This document shows positions 26,101 through 33,414 of a stretch of DNA of 64,000 nucleotides, piece by piece. Source of the stretch: Symbiodinium natans (lineage: Eukaryota; Sar; Dinophyceae; Suessiales; Symbiodiniaceae); NCBI GenBank assembly GCA_905221605.1, contig CAJNDS010002462.1:1-64000 (forward strand). Reading direction: 5' to 3'. Each line of letters begins with the position of its first letter. The first letter of the stretch is position 1. The notes below the pieces were generated by a model, which did not search any database, was not told the origin of the DNA, and saw nothing but the letters and a program-made list of their open reading frames with translations. The translations under genes were made by a program, and so were the position numbers.

Positions 26101-26767
26101 TGTGCAGCTGCTTGTCATGGATGTGCCGTCAGGATCTGCCGGGGGGGAGGTCAAACTAGAACGTTGTCACGTCGTGAGTGGCAACAGCCGTGATGGCTCT
26201 CTCGGTAGTAGCGGAATTCGGGTAGACCTGTTGGCCATGGTGAGCTTGCGATTGTTGGTGATTGGAGTTGCGTTGACGAATGCGGCCTCAAAATGGGAGA
26301 TGAACACAGATGAAGAGGCAAACCATGATGAGTCAGTGAGACTTGCGGCGTTGGCTGGGATGCTGGTGATTTTGGCCGTTTTGCTATTGCAGCGTTGGTG
26401 TCAGTTTGCAGAAAGGTCCGAGGAACCGAATCAGCAGGTGAGGGCCATGAGAACTGATGATTCTGATGATTGGCCAGCGGTTGAAGAAACTGCTGAAGAT
26501 GAGCGGCCTCGGGATGTTAGACGAAGTGTTTCGGGGTTTGTACCACGGAGTGTGGATGGTTTAGAGCCGGGTGTGCGAGATCGATCTTCAGCTGGGCTAC
26601 CGCAAGCTTCAGAGTTCACTGGCGTGCGAGAAGCGCAAGCTCCAGAGTTCACTGGCGTGAGAGAAGCGCAAGCTCTAGGTTACACTGGCGTGGGAGAATC
26701 AGAAGCTCCGAGAATCTCAAGGATAGACTTGGAACAACAGGCTGTGGAGGACGTGCGAGTACACTAG
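17198..26767 (+). CDS. Copia polyprotein with methyltransferase-like and TET/JBP-like dioxygenase domains
   Basis: A 3189-residue open frame. Visible in order: an acidic, Pro-rich Gag; a CCCH finger (C759, C768, C774, H778) and a CCHC knuckle (C789, C792, H797, C802); a protease motif LLDGGAT (D941); a C5-methyltransferase-like block with HLFAG (1137), GGPPC (C1195), LEHP (E1270) and RKPTCLLTN; integrase with a Cys/His pre-domain from H1411 and D1452, D1613, E1649 (exact D-35-E); a 12-residue repeat array (about 1810-1915); a dioxygenase with H2079, D2081, H2147 and R2156; RT with LDIKTAF (D2506) and YVDD (D2649, D2650); RNase H with D2831, E2870, D2905 and D2954; then two hydrophobic segments (about 3010-3030 and 3049-3066) and an 11-residue repeat. 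The start was chosen as the ATG 36 bp after the LTR. The protease should release the parts. The enzymatic activity of the two extra domains is inferred from motifs only. Confidence 0.92.
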   Translation: MEFQQRRRRSTDEATAATEFLALPGRDETAGQSSQPGQPRQGGGGAIAGDEGPALEGARQGAVSTNPFWSQRAQDEAQLRAMRPQALTDAERTNSTAGSTSTELRPDPSVGLEARARLVEAGGESGVCGAGNGSSEVAVDHDLHGHVQSPDLPHPTQQDLPLPPQPSERLGMRPGERLVVEQMKDLLVDLFEQNRVILEGQSALRSRLDRVENDAMQSASSGGDREVQDEAQKGSDRGEGFRSILEGNHGVWNSGGSGYLGRYVSLEERGSWEYRAGLEEGIRRATEAMRAREGLRVERAQSPPPPPPPRDEPPTTPNGTRVPLGTPPQTPTPKFGSSHSSFGAGVCETGDRTPQGQLAGSSDWFSLAGQDDRLRSPLSPSSGWGVFGVPGVTGYDPRRSGLHGVDNAGPPAFAAPAGTFGSAVDSPRGGGRSPYTPGDRTWWKLPNLPDPSTEDACIAVSDWLTQIKPIMSDLSERSWIWWARVMEVAQAAYAKWQQAGPLEKSLVICESPADLLDAKLSRLEARALGMIMESLPARIKDELVVTKSLTCANAIYRILLAFQPGGLGERHKLLQNLSDPGQASSARQCSDQLRRWHRWLGRSQDLGVSPPDPAILLSGLDKLCQGVLAAHTQLSFRCNISRTQHQLDFCPTVASVTAYARLLQAETETLALSGADVDVDSEGPKPTKKQRAAALRKTEAAAKAAAKGGGAASATSPGQLPAEIPAGPTSESPSVGGSGKGGQGQGKTGGGQGGGKGPCRFYSTKGGCKMGRTCWSAHDFGKASAEGRCFTCGSTEHRQDACSRPQGKRGGKGEDAPRGESSGSGQGAGSGGKSAQGGGGKAEAKGAHVRQANVEGGTGEASGNAGSGDAAKASGKSAEASSQELLAEAAKLLKGFRVAAVKVDADLCSGDDSGENDRDSEQPYLTKVVQNPPKNARGLLDGGATNALRAARNPQELSCCTVTDVSLALGKVRLHLSPVGTLLSAEPVAPIVPMGVLAAELSCKVHWEGETCEVIHPTRGRLPIVMVNRCPELCAKLTEDLIFEIEDKRAKVLQRALKLKELALSGNNAPQEESIGDQRDAWVVPMLEWLRKLSPDCPEGLLARVPPSWSEAPKGEDLPLNRRVRRSVDRAEHVVLHLFAGKTKTRDFGHLPSSVYVLSIDLEQGADLLSEPLFRYLCDLCMSGRVIAVIGGPPCATTSRLRERSEWDGGPRVLRDRDGPGRFGRTSEGARLSKDEQRVVDGHTVLYFRMFLLHHIAHESSPEGVLFVLEHPMDPCEYLCDGKPHASLWAWPEIELLEKEKGMLRASFSQSSLGHCVRKPTCLLTNDWSLYSVLHMRHEGQVSRVEQSEDLRLRMHQSRQWAKWAAGLALAIGRAIDAWVCTPALERQRVMLDQQAHIRALSKDEKAFVEHCERDHLGYRRDCNICLSSSVRGHSHVRQKYPYRNAFTLNVDLIGPLAQGEDQLGAAKHLLVGVLGVPLFKDGRPRPLSKEREAAEGYEIPTEWFAEDEVEPRTLATDDLFAGESGEGIASVEGVEGAEDVGGLDPHWKDRAEAWNEKWRATIEQLKDPVEIVPLVFVEPIASKRAIVTLRAIQRIYTRIRLLNLGVRRLHSDSGREFANAALERWALARDIALTASVPSDPKSNGRIESVVGRCKAGIRGLLIQSGLPTMCWPHLARQWGEQCLQRGLDRLGAEARKRPLVPAGTLVTVKKREWSRKTPWSSKAVQGFAVAPSVRVPNATVVRIVDEDDQVRLYVAPVVYSHVREPVRFAGVVPADAVVEDYPPPTRRVVGKTPGVAMDARGVEPRGESSEGSARVEVPGRSSEGAARVESARVEVHGRSEGSARVEVPGRSEGSARVEVPGRSQGSARVEVPGRFEGSARDEVPGRSEEVPERSEGPACVEVPGRSGKSARAESDGDVEAGQGSGGFLGNCGGPIERSLRTQGGKPPASEMIGVCTKEEAESLLKLEWWNVEQAERYGMYLLARDCVPQRYEIEDILRRAMHDFQAKGRAIDIVARSSGARGWTLGFYVYGNKVGLTNRTSWMPNVVRVINSYLKSLDPHGSWSALRVTWGMSASPHKDRNMKGSKNFLVPISRFEGGRLWVSDSSAELGSGLGPRSGIAAWGNHQGRYVGGDEHAVWFDPSVLHAVESSSQDRIVVVGYTPRSLHLAKNRDINMLKDLGFPLGGIVKEEVRVKAAASQFGRDPQRFDISSDSEDDSFAGEWQGCGEPNHEEFVDRLTQLTREEKKAMCEEIEGGLSCVTPGLLSELHEDLRVAMLFQDHDCCERAVELERGSFALHRLKSVERELEEAWQELENTGLPCVRAVRTSGADLVEASAGERGNDLLAGEQPQELHPDFGQDTQEMKAKGAHSPPGVLLQTRIVPQAEVWQDLERWRQPLTDEVVALKDVHRAVYAIGPEELKRLEELAEVSLIPAKGVYTQKPITNRLRARIVGCGNFLQSDSPSEDVAKGTVRSQDLYAGGVDGTSVRIQACVAAINKWHNAGLDIKTAFLDAPLYQDGQGHAVLTPGDVGSGALDFERLVGKLKHVQGQRVKIVVVTPPKILVKLNLVEESERWLVIKALYGLQQAPRCWSSHRDLALRSLQWSDGGRDFRLSQTVAEPNLWRVISSSSEADQEGERLHGLLGVYVDDLLLTMEESVQQRLISEIQRLWATSDPESAEVGKPIRFCGFNLHKLPSGGYLLNQQDYIRDLLNRFPDVQGTAEVPCLRDETPEPEAPNPKQLKEAQMLAGALQWVTTRTRPDIAFSVNKTAQLMARFPEYATRYAQNIIKYLRRTAELGLKYEPLTGASDYGMSGELAAPRSPGLIEVYSDASFAPNNSKSQTGIVASLSGCIIGWASHRQSVTSQSSAEAEMYSTSDGILYIQTLEALVREICPGPVRKLLYSDSMGSVSLYSAPSGTWRTRHLRLKARGGRELLEEGFFELRHLAGRWMLADIATKALHPPRHNELVQLLVMDVPSGSAGGEVKLERCHVVSGNSRDGSLGSSGIRVDLLAMVSLRLLVIGVALTNAASKWEMNTDEEANHDESVRLAALAGMLVILAVLLLQRWCQFAERSEEPNQQVRAMRTDDSDDWPAVEETAEDERPRDVRRSVSGFVPRSVDGLEPGVRDRSSAGLPQASEFTGVREAQAPEFTGVREAQALGYTGVGESEAPRISRIDLEQQAVEDVRVH
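22623..22940 (+). repeat. 36-bp coding tandem repeat in the polyprotein
   Basis: About eight imperfect copies encode GSARVEVPGRSE-like 12-mers between the integrase and dioxygenase domains. This probably forms a flexible linker. The copies differ mainly by whole-codon changes, so the frame is kept. Confidence 0.85.
26605..26710 (+). repeat. 33-bp coding tandem repeat at the polyprotein C-terminus
   Basis: Three copies encode EFTGVREAQAP-like 11-mers just before the stop codon, after the predicted membrane segments. Confidence 0.8.
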
Positions 26768-27185
26768 TCATGGCCAATCCAAGGACCGCCTCGGTCTGTT
26801 TGGCCACTCATGCCGGCGTGGGGAGGTTGGCCATCAGCCTTTCATCAGACCATCCCGCGCATTTGCAAACTGGAAAGATAGGACCGATTTCCAGTTAAGA
26901 TCCGTGTGAGCAAGCAGTATGGTTCTCTGGTATGAGCAGTCACCTATGTTAGAGTGGATCTGGCACAAGTGACGTTGTGTTTTCCAACAGTCCTTTCATA
27001 CCATGATGAATGCCGAAAGCCTTGAGCCTCGTGGGATGAGACCCACGATTTTAATCAGCCGAAGAGGCGTGAATTTCTTGCGGAAAGGTACAGCGTACGT
27101 GAGGGTACGGAAATCAGACACAGATGCTGAAGGCATCTCTTTTGCATAGTGAAGGAGAAAACAGGCAGAGCCTGTTTTGGGGGAG
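26768..27185 (+). other. 3' untranslated part of the copia element with polypurine tract
   Basis: About 420 bp lies between the polyprotein stop and the right LTR. No plus-strand gene is seen in it. The last bases, GGGGGAG at 27179-27185, abut the LTR and fit a polypurine tract that primes plus-strand DNA synthesis. Confidence 0.7.
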
Positions 27186-27281
27186 TGCGTAAACCCCAGC
27201 TTCACTACCGATGTATAGGAAACAACATCTGAAGGCTTTTTGCTCACGGAAAACCTAGAGGTACGCCCGTAGTTGTTCGTA
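27186..27281 (+). repeat. 3' LTR (96 bp)
   Basis: Identical to the 5' LTR. It is followed directly by the GCCCG target duplication. Confidence 0.88.
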
Positions 27282-27286
27282 GCCCG
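27282..27286. repeat. Target-site duplication, 3' copy (GCCCG)
   Basis: Matches 17062-17066. Confidence 0.8.
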
Positions 27287-27770
27287 AACACATGACATAT
27301 GCCTGTCTATGTGAGTTAACTGCTCAGTGCAGATGTTTTCTTTCTGACGATGCATGCTAATCAGAGAGGATTCAGCTACATGAGTTTGGCTCCAGGGTTC
27401 TTCTATTCAAGATTCTGGGCTTTCTTGGCATGCTCTCAGCCCTTCTCTGTTGCAGCTTTCGATGACAGCTTCAACTGCGTTGCCATGCCAGCTGCACTGG
27501 CAGCGTGCAATGAACCATACCGGGAGTGATCTACAGAAGCTGGAAGTGTAAAGCACGAACTTTCATTGCTTGCTGTCCCGTCACTTCGTCTGTCCATGAG
27601 CTGCTGTACCGAGTCCTGCCAGGAAAGACCATGCTTCCACGCATGTGCCATGGCCTCATTTCAATGAGTGCACTGCACAATGAAGTACAATGTCGGTCCT
27701 CGGCAGAAGAGCGCTCTTCTGCTGAATCCTTGCTACAAAAAAGGTCTGCAATTTGACAGGGATGGCCGCC
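27287..27770. other. Spacer between the copia element and the CorA-like stop codon
   Basis: About 480 bp with no convincing coding segment. It should hold the 3' untranslated region of the minus-strand CorA-like gene. No polyadenylation signal was recognised. Confidence 0.35.
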
Positions 27771-29961
27771 CTACTGCCGTGCCCTCACCCCAATGAGCCT
27801 TAGCCGTCGGAAAACTCCAGCCGCCAGCACGCTGCTGCCGATGAGATAAACAATCACCAGGATCCAAAAGTACAAATAGCCTTGAGTCATGGCACACGAA
27901 GTATGAACATTCCACCTTTTCCTAAATAAGCAAAGCAAAGCAAAGCTGTCCACGCAGCTCGCATTACTTGGATCCAGCTAGTTGCAGGTTGGGCATGGGT
28001 TCGTGCAGGCAAAATGGGCAGACGCCGACGGAGGCTGTCGGCGAAAGACTTAGGCAATAGGCCGTACTCCCACTTGAGTTCCGGAATGGTGGGATCGCCG
28101 TCGACGGCAAAGTTCATGCCATACACACCTCGGTTGATCATCTAAGCTTCCCGAGCATAGAAAGGGAAACGCAAATCCCTGATTTCTTTTCTGTACATGA
28201 CTGCATCTGAGGAGAGAGCCCGCCAGAAATTGCACAGGTGCAAAAAGTGTTGTAGCAAATGTCAAGACGAAGAGTGTGTCATTCAGCCGCTCTGCGTGGC
28301 GGTTCTGCTCTTCCTGCTCCCGCATTAGGGCATCCTGAGCCAAAAGGGAGACTAAGGGAGACTAATGCCAAGAGGGGAGCCCATGAACACGAGCCAACGA
28401 ATCTTCGGAGTTTGGGGTCCTTGGACTGCCGTCTTTGGGCATCCGCCTCCCTGTTGACGATGGTGTCATATGAAGAGGCTAAAGCGCCACACCTCTGCCA
28501 TGGACCCAAGTTGAAGGTCATTGCCAGAGACGCTGTCATTTGCCAAAAGGTGCAAGGTTTGGTTTCAGGGATAAATCCAGCAAGCCAAGCAGGTGCTTGA
28601 TGGTTGGCATGGTGGAATCCAAACGAAAAAGCCACTCCTCCCCCGAGTGCACCATGCGCGCCCATAAACATGGTCGTTCTTTGATCATAGGGCTTAGGGC
28701 CCGAACGCCCTGTGCGAGTTGTGCCCCTCTCCCCCCCCCCCCCCCCCACTGTTCCGTTCGGTGTTCTGTTCGGTCTGCAGCGACGCTGGCAGCAAGACCC
28801 TCTCTCTCTCTTTCTCCTTCTTTCCCTCTCTTGTTGAGGGAGCACGCTTCCTGGCCTGTCAATCAAGTGCCCCGAGTCTTCCAACGAAACTTCAACATCG
28901 TCAGCAATGTCCCGCAAGTACCCCGCCAGCCTTCCGCTGCACCGGAAGTAAATCGCAAAAAAACTGCTCTCGGCTGGAACTTCTGCCAGAACGTGCTGGT
29001 GTAGGCATGGTGCCTCCTGTCTACGCCAGCCTCAGCCACTCTCTCCATCAGTCTGCGAAGCATCAGCCGATGATTGCGCAAGCGCCGGCAAACCACAGCC
29101 AGCTGGAGTCGGATGAGGGATACCTGGCACAAACAGCAGGGAAAGCCAATGCAGGGTAACAAAAACCCATGACATGAAGACCCAAAGCTGCGCAGCCCAC
29201 ATCGCTTCATCAAACCGGCCTCTGCCAGCCAGGTCGCTGGCGGCAGCCGGCTACCGGCTGCCCAAACAGATGATCCCACAGACGCTGTGCTGGGATTGGG
29301 GTTTAAATCCTCCTCAAGCCTGTCCAGGCGTGCCTTGGGTCTAGCAGAATCATGTTTGAGGTTCAGAGGGATCACGGATGCCTAAACGACCCACTGGCAA
29401 CCAGAGGCTATTCAGCTTCTATGCTCGGGAAGCATGATGGCTTTCCAAAACAGCGGAAGACAAAAACTCACAAACTGCATGGTAATATAGGAAAGTGACG
29501 GCAAAAGCTCGGACTACCGACAGCAGATCGTCCACGCACAGCCTCAAGACCCAGCTGTCCGATTCAAGAGCTACAGTGGCAGTCCAGCCTCACACAAACT
29601 CAGAAGCAACCAAGAAGCTGCACAACATGTTGGGCCAGATACCTGACATCATGCTCCGCCAGTCTGGATGATAACCTCCTCAGGACAAGAGCGGGCACAG
29701 GCAGAGGTGAGGGTCGGCAAATGGAATGCGCAGGTGGGCCTATGTGGGCCTATGTGGGCCTTATGCGGCTATTGGGCTGTGGCATGCTGTGACACACCAC
29801 AGGCGACTTTAAGTGGTCGGCTTCGGAGATCATTCGCGAATAACATACTCGCATGGCAGTTGGTGCAATGGTCCGTCGAGATTACCTGCCTTTCTTTGAA
29901 GGAACTCCACACAGGGACACACACACACACACACACACCCACCCACCCACCCACCCACCCA

Positions 29962-30001
<40 letters not shown>

Positions 30002-30248
30002 CACACACAGACACACAGACACACAGACACACAGACACACAGACACACAGACACACAGACACACAGACACCAGACACACAGACACACAGACACACAGACA
30101 CACAGACACACAGACACACAGACACACAGACACACAGACACACAGACACACAGACACACAGACACACAGACACACAGACACACAGACACACAGACACACA
30201 GACACACAGACACACAGACACACAGACACACAGACACACAGACACACA

Positions 30249-30289
<41 letters not shown>

Positions 30290-30494
30290 GCGCCGCACTT
30301 TGCTTTCGACCGAGGCTGATTGAAAGTTTAGGTCGCGCAAAGCACATAGCAGTTTAACAGTTTCAAGGAAACACGACATGGATAAACAATGCTCAGCAGA
30401 GCAGTCCAAAAGAATGGTGCTTGAAGCCGGAGTCAGCCGGAGTTTTACACGCGACAGCAAGAACAATCGCTGTCTCACTCTTAACCCTCATCAC

Positions 30495-30539
<45 letters not shown>

Positions 30540-33414
30540 ACCCACCCGCCCTCCTTGCCGCCGTCTGGGATGCTGACAGGATGCTTCAATCGGTCCATGA
30601 GGGTCTCCGACCATGCATCATTGAAAGCTGTCTTGGAATTCTCTGCGCCCGGCCAGTCCTTCAAGCACTATGCCATGCACAAGGGAATGCTGAATTGAGC
30701 TAACTTTCTTGTTGGCGCTGCAGCTGCTGCGAGGTGAGACAGCTTCGCCTGCTCAAATAGGCGGTTGGGCTGCACCACAGAAATCCTTGGCTTTCTGCAT
30801 GCTGCGGGTTTCATAGTGCTTGCACTAAGATGGCATGATGCAACTAACAAAGCTAATCATGCTTTCTGTGTCAGGGCATCGTGCGGACCTCGCCGAGACT
30901 CAAGGTGTCGGCTCGATGTGGCGCGGAGATGATCAGTGTGAGGTACGAGCAGCTGATCTGGACGGGGCTAGATCCGTCGCATCCCTCCTGACGCCACGCT
31001 GAAGAGTCGACTTGCAACCAGTCCAGCGTCACAAAGATGTTGTTGCCATGCTCCCCCACCTTCGTGGGGCCTGACATGCGACATTGGCTGCTACGTGAAA
31101 AAAAGTTGCGCAGCAGTGGCAGCTTTGCATCACCAACCATCCCAATGTTTCGCTGAACAGGCACCTTGCTCAATAATATCCTCCACACCAAGTGGTGAAA
31201 GTCGATACTTGACCATCAGGGCCATCAGCAAAATGAGGTGACAACCCCTCATGTGGATCCAGCGGTGAATGTTGTCAGATGGCTCACTTTGAGCTCGATG
31301 ACCGAAGAAGTATCTGAGCAGCCTCTCACCAGTGAGATCCTGCGTCATGTGATGCAAAGCGATGATGCAAAACGATCGTGGGAAGTGGGGCGAGGGGCCA
31401 GCCTGCACTGCAGCTTTGTGCATGTTGTAGTCCACCAGCGTGAAGCGGCCAGGGGGAACACTCCCACTGACACTGCCTGAATCATACAGGGAACATACCA
31501 TCCTGCTGCTGGGAGGCTTCTGTATTGCTGGAAGCCTTCTCCACGCCCCAGCAGTTGTGCCAATTTCAGTCTGGAAAGGATAACATCCAGTTCCATTGGC
31601 TGCAAGCCTGTCGTCGACATCACTGCGACCGAACCAATGAAACTCTGAGGCGCTCTCTGTATCTTCTTGCACTTGCGCCAGGGGGCCTCTTTCGCTGCTT
31701 TGGCCCATCACGAGGCGAAATGGTGCGGCCAGACACGTGACATCTCGGCATGTGATACCGATCTTGGACAAGCCTTTCAAGGCTCGAGCTCTGCAAAAAG
31801 GCCACAAGAGCCGCATACTGCAAGAATCTGCAAGACCATGTGAACGACAGCCTAGCGTGTCTAGTGCTCCGTCAGACCAAGGCCTTCGAGCAGCTCCTCA
31901 GGTGTGCAAATCTCGCGGTCGTTGGAGACTCGCAGAAAGATCCTCAAACGTCGCACCACAGGGAAACGCCTACAAATGCATGCAGTAGGTCTCGTATCGT
32001 GTACAGTGAGCACCGCGTTGTTGAAGGCACGGAGTGCGATGGCATGCGCCGACAAGTTTCTGGCAAGATGCTCCTGGATCCGTTCCGAGGTCAAGTCAAA
32101 GTGCTCATCCAGCATGTTCTCCCCTGTGCTCTCTAGGGCTTATAGTCTTCGCTGTCTTAAGGAAAGCTCACAACACATAAAAGCAATGTCGCGCCATGGA
32201 TGTCATGTCAAAAGCAGCCAAGCTACTGATGCTGCGAGCATGCATGCTGAAGTCTTTCACGTCGTAGTCGGCCATTGGAGGTCTTCCTGCGTCGCCTTCC
32301 GAATGTCGGAACCTGTGAGCGTCATCTTTGAAGGACTCCTTCAGTTGACGGATGTTAACCTCGGCAAGCAATGATGTACAACATTTGCTTGCTTCAGGAC
32401 TTGAAACCACGCATCGTGCTCTGCAGTAGGACTGCTGCTGGAAATGAGGTTGCATCAGCAAGCGCGAACCACATGTCCAGATCGCTGATGGCCTGCAAAT
32501 GTTAAAGCACTGCCATGCTGCTGCATACTGAAGCATGGCGCAGTAAACCCTCAACCCTAAACTCATAAACCCTTTAGCAACCCATTCCGGAGCCTTCTCC
32601 ACAGCTTGCAGCGGACGCCCTTGTCGGATTTTTCAGACTAGGACTCTCAGATTTCTCCATGTACTTGCTGTTTCTTAGTAGGAATGAAGTGCTTCAAATT
32701 CGAGATGCATGCTTGACAGCTCAAAAAGATTCAAAAAATGGTTTGGATCTGTGGCGTTTTCCTGGACTCCTTCCGCCGCCTGACCTTCATTCGGCTTTAG
32801 GATGTGCCATTCCGTAACCTCAAAGATCCCGAAAACCAACCATTTGTTCATTGGCCGGGGCCATCGGAAATGGCTCTTACAAGTTGCGGATCACAAAAAA
32901 TCTTGAAGCTCTGACAGGTGCCACTTTTGTCTTCCACGCTTGTCATCACCAGAAGGTCTCTTGATTCGTGCTCATGACCATGCGACTTGAAAGGCTGCAG
33001 CGCACGTCGGGTCCAGCCTTCAGCGCTCTGCACCCCGTTCGTATTCTGTAGACTCTCCAGAAAATCAATCCTTGCCAACAAGTCATAGGGCAGCCACGGG
33101 GTACTAGGGGTACATACTTGAATCCTGCAGAGGTGACAGTGGGCCGAGAGTTCCAGCATGCGCAGCAGAGAGATTTGCAAGCCGAAAGTCGGAGATGGAC
33201 TGAAGGCCCAGCGGAGCACGCGTCTCCGCTCAACCATGTTAAGTCCCAAATCTTTCAGATCCTCCTGGCAAGATTGGTTCACATAATGAAATCGCAATGC
33301 ACAGAGGGGTGCATCGCTCATTTTGACCCAATCAACCTTGTCAAGCTCCAGCAGGTCAGCTGCCGTTTGCACCTCCTCTTGGCTTAGTCGAAGTCGAACC
33401 TCCTGTGATTGCAT
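27771..33414 (-). CDS. CorA-type Mg2+ channel (multi-exon)
   Basis: The CorA family forms pentameric Mg2+ channels with a large cytosolic N-domain and two C-terminal membrane helices joined by a Gly-Met-Asn loop. The last three exons read, after splicing, [19 protein letters not shown], then the first hydrophobic helix ([19 protein letters not shown]), VYGMNF with the signature GMN at 28120-28112, and the second helix ([14 protein letters not shown]...) ending in a basic tail and stop at 27771. Upstream exons fit the N-domain: [14 protein letters not shown] (31165-31225), [22 protein letters not shown] (from 31070), an Arg-rich helix ([20 protein letters not shown], about 29060-29120) and [20 protein letters not shown] (28861-28920). 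The ATG at 33414 is the best start seen, but membership of the 31.8-33.4 kb exons is inferred from orientation and composition. Several introns use GC or GA donors. Confidence 0.72.
27881..28062 (-). other. 182-bp intron with GC donor (CorA-like gene)
   Basis: The exon ends GAGTACG, the intron starts GCCTATTG and ends ACTCAAG, and the next exon starts GCTATTTG. Splicing gives WEYGYLYFW in frame, running into the second membrane helix. Confidence 0.72.
28129..28219 (-). other. 91-bp intron with GC donor (CorA-like gene)
   Basis: The exon ends CTGGCGG, the intron starts GCTCTCTC and ends CAACCGAG, and the next exon starts GTGTGTATGGC. Splicing creates LAGVYGMNF, the family signature, which neither frame shows alone. 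Confidence 0.78.
28335..28860 (-). other. 526-bp intron with GA donor (CorA-like gene)
   Basis: The exon ends GGGCACTTGATT, the intron starts GACAGGCC and ends GGCTCAG, and the next exon starts GATGCCC. The join reads [14 protein letters not shown] in frame. A C run lies inside the intron at 28731-28747. Confidence 0.6.
28731..28747. repeat. Poly-C tract in intron
   Basis: A run of about 17 C. On the transcribed (minus) strand it is a G run. Confidence 0.85.
29918..30288. repeat. Compound microsatellite (CA)n-(CCCA)n-(CGCA)n-(CACAGA)n-(CA)n
   Basis: About 370 bp, mostly (CACAGA)n with one slipped unit near 30070. It lies in an intron of the CorA-like gene. The roughly 200-codon Thr/His and Cys/Val frames through it are artefacts of the repeat. 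Confidence 0.95.
30498..30539. repeat. Poly-C tract (about 42 bp)
   Basis: A pure C run in a probable intron of the CorA-like gene. Confidence 0.95.
31071..31164 (-). other. 94-bp intron with GT donor (CorA-like gene)
   Basis: The exon ends ATTGAGCAAG, the intron starts GTGCCTG and ends CATGTCAG, and the next exon starts GCCCCACG. Splicing gives [17 protein letters not shown], the family's N-domain signature region. Confidence 0.68.

Larger units (their letters stand above)
17067..27281 (+). mobile_element. Complete Ty1/copia-type LTR retrotransposon (10.2 kb)
   Basis: The element consists of a 96-bp LTR, a primer-binding site, one 3189-codon polyprotein, about 420 bp of 3' untranslated DNA ending in a short purine tract, and a second 96-bp LTR. 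The LTRs are identical along their whole length, the 5-bp flanks match and the reading frame is unbroken, so insertion was recent and the copy may be active. Integrase lies before RT, which makes it copia-type rather than gypsy-type. The polyprotein is about twice the usual copia length because of inserted domains. It lies about 0.5 kb beyond the stop codon of the minus-strand CorA-like gene, in the opposite orientation. Confidence 0.93.

Noticed and set aside
17198-26767. Element considered as Ty3/gypsy-type or as an endogenous retrovirus
   Set aside because: Integrase lies before RT, RT has the copia-type KALYGLQQAPR and YVDD blocks, and no envelope homology is visible.
29668-30478. Long open frames (about 150-230 codons) on both strands of the CA/CACAGA repeat
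   Set aside because: They consist of Thr/His/Asp or Cys/Val/Ser periodic sequence produced by the microsatellite, with no protein-like flanks.
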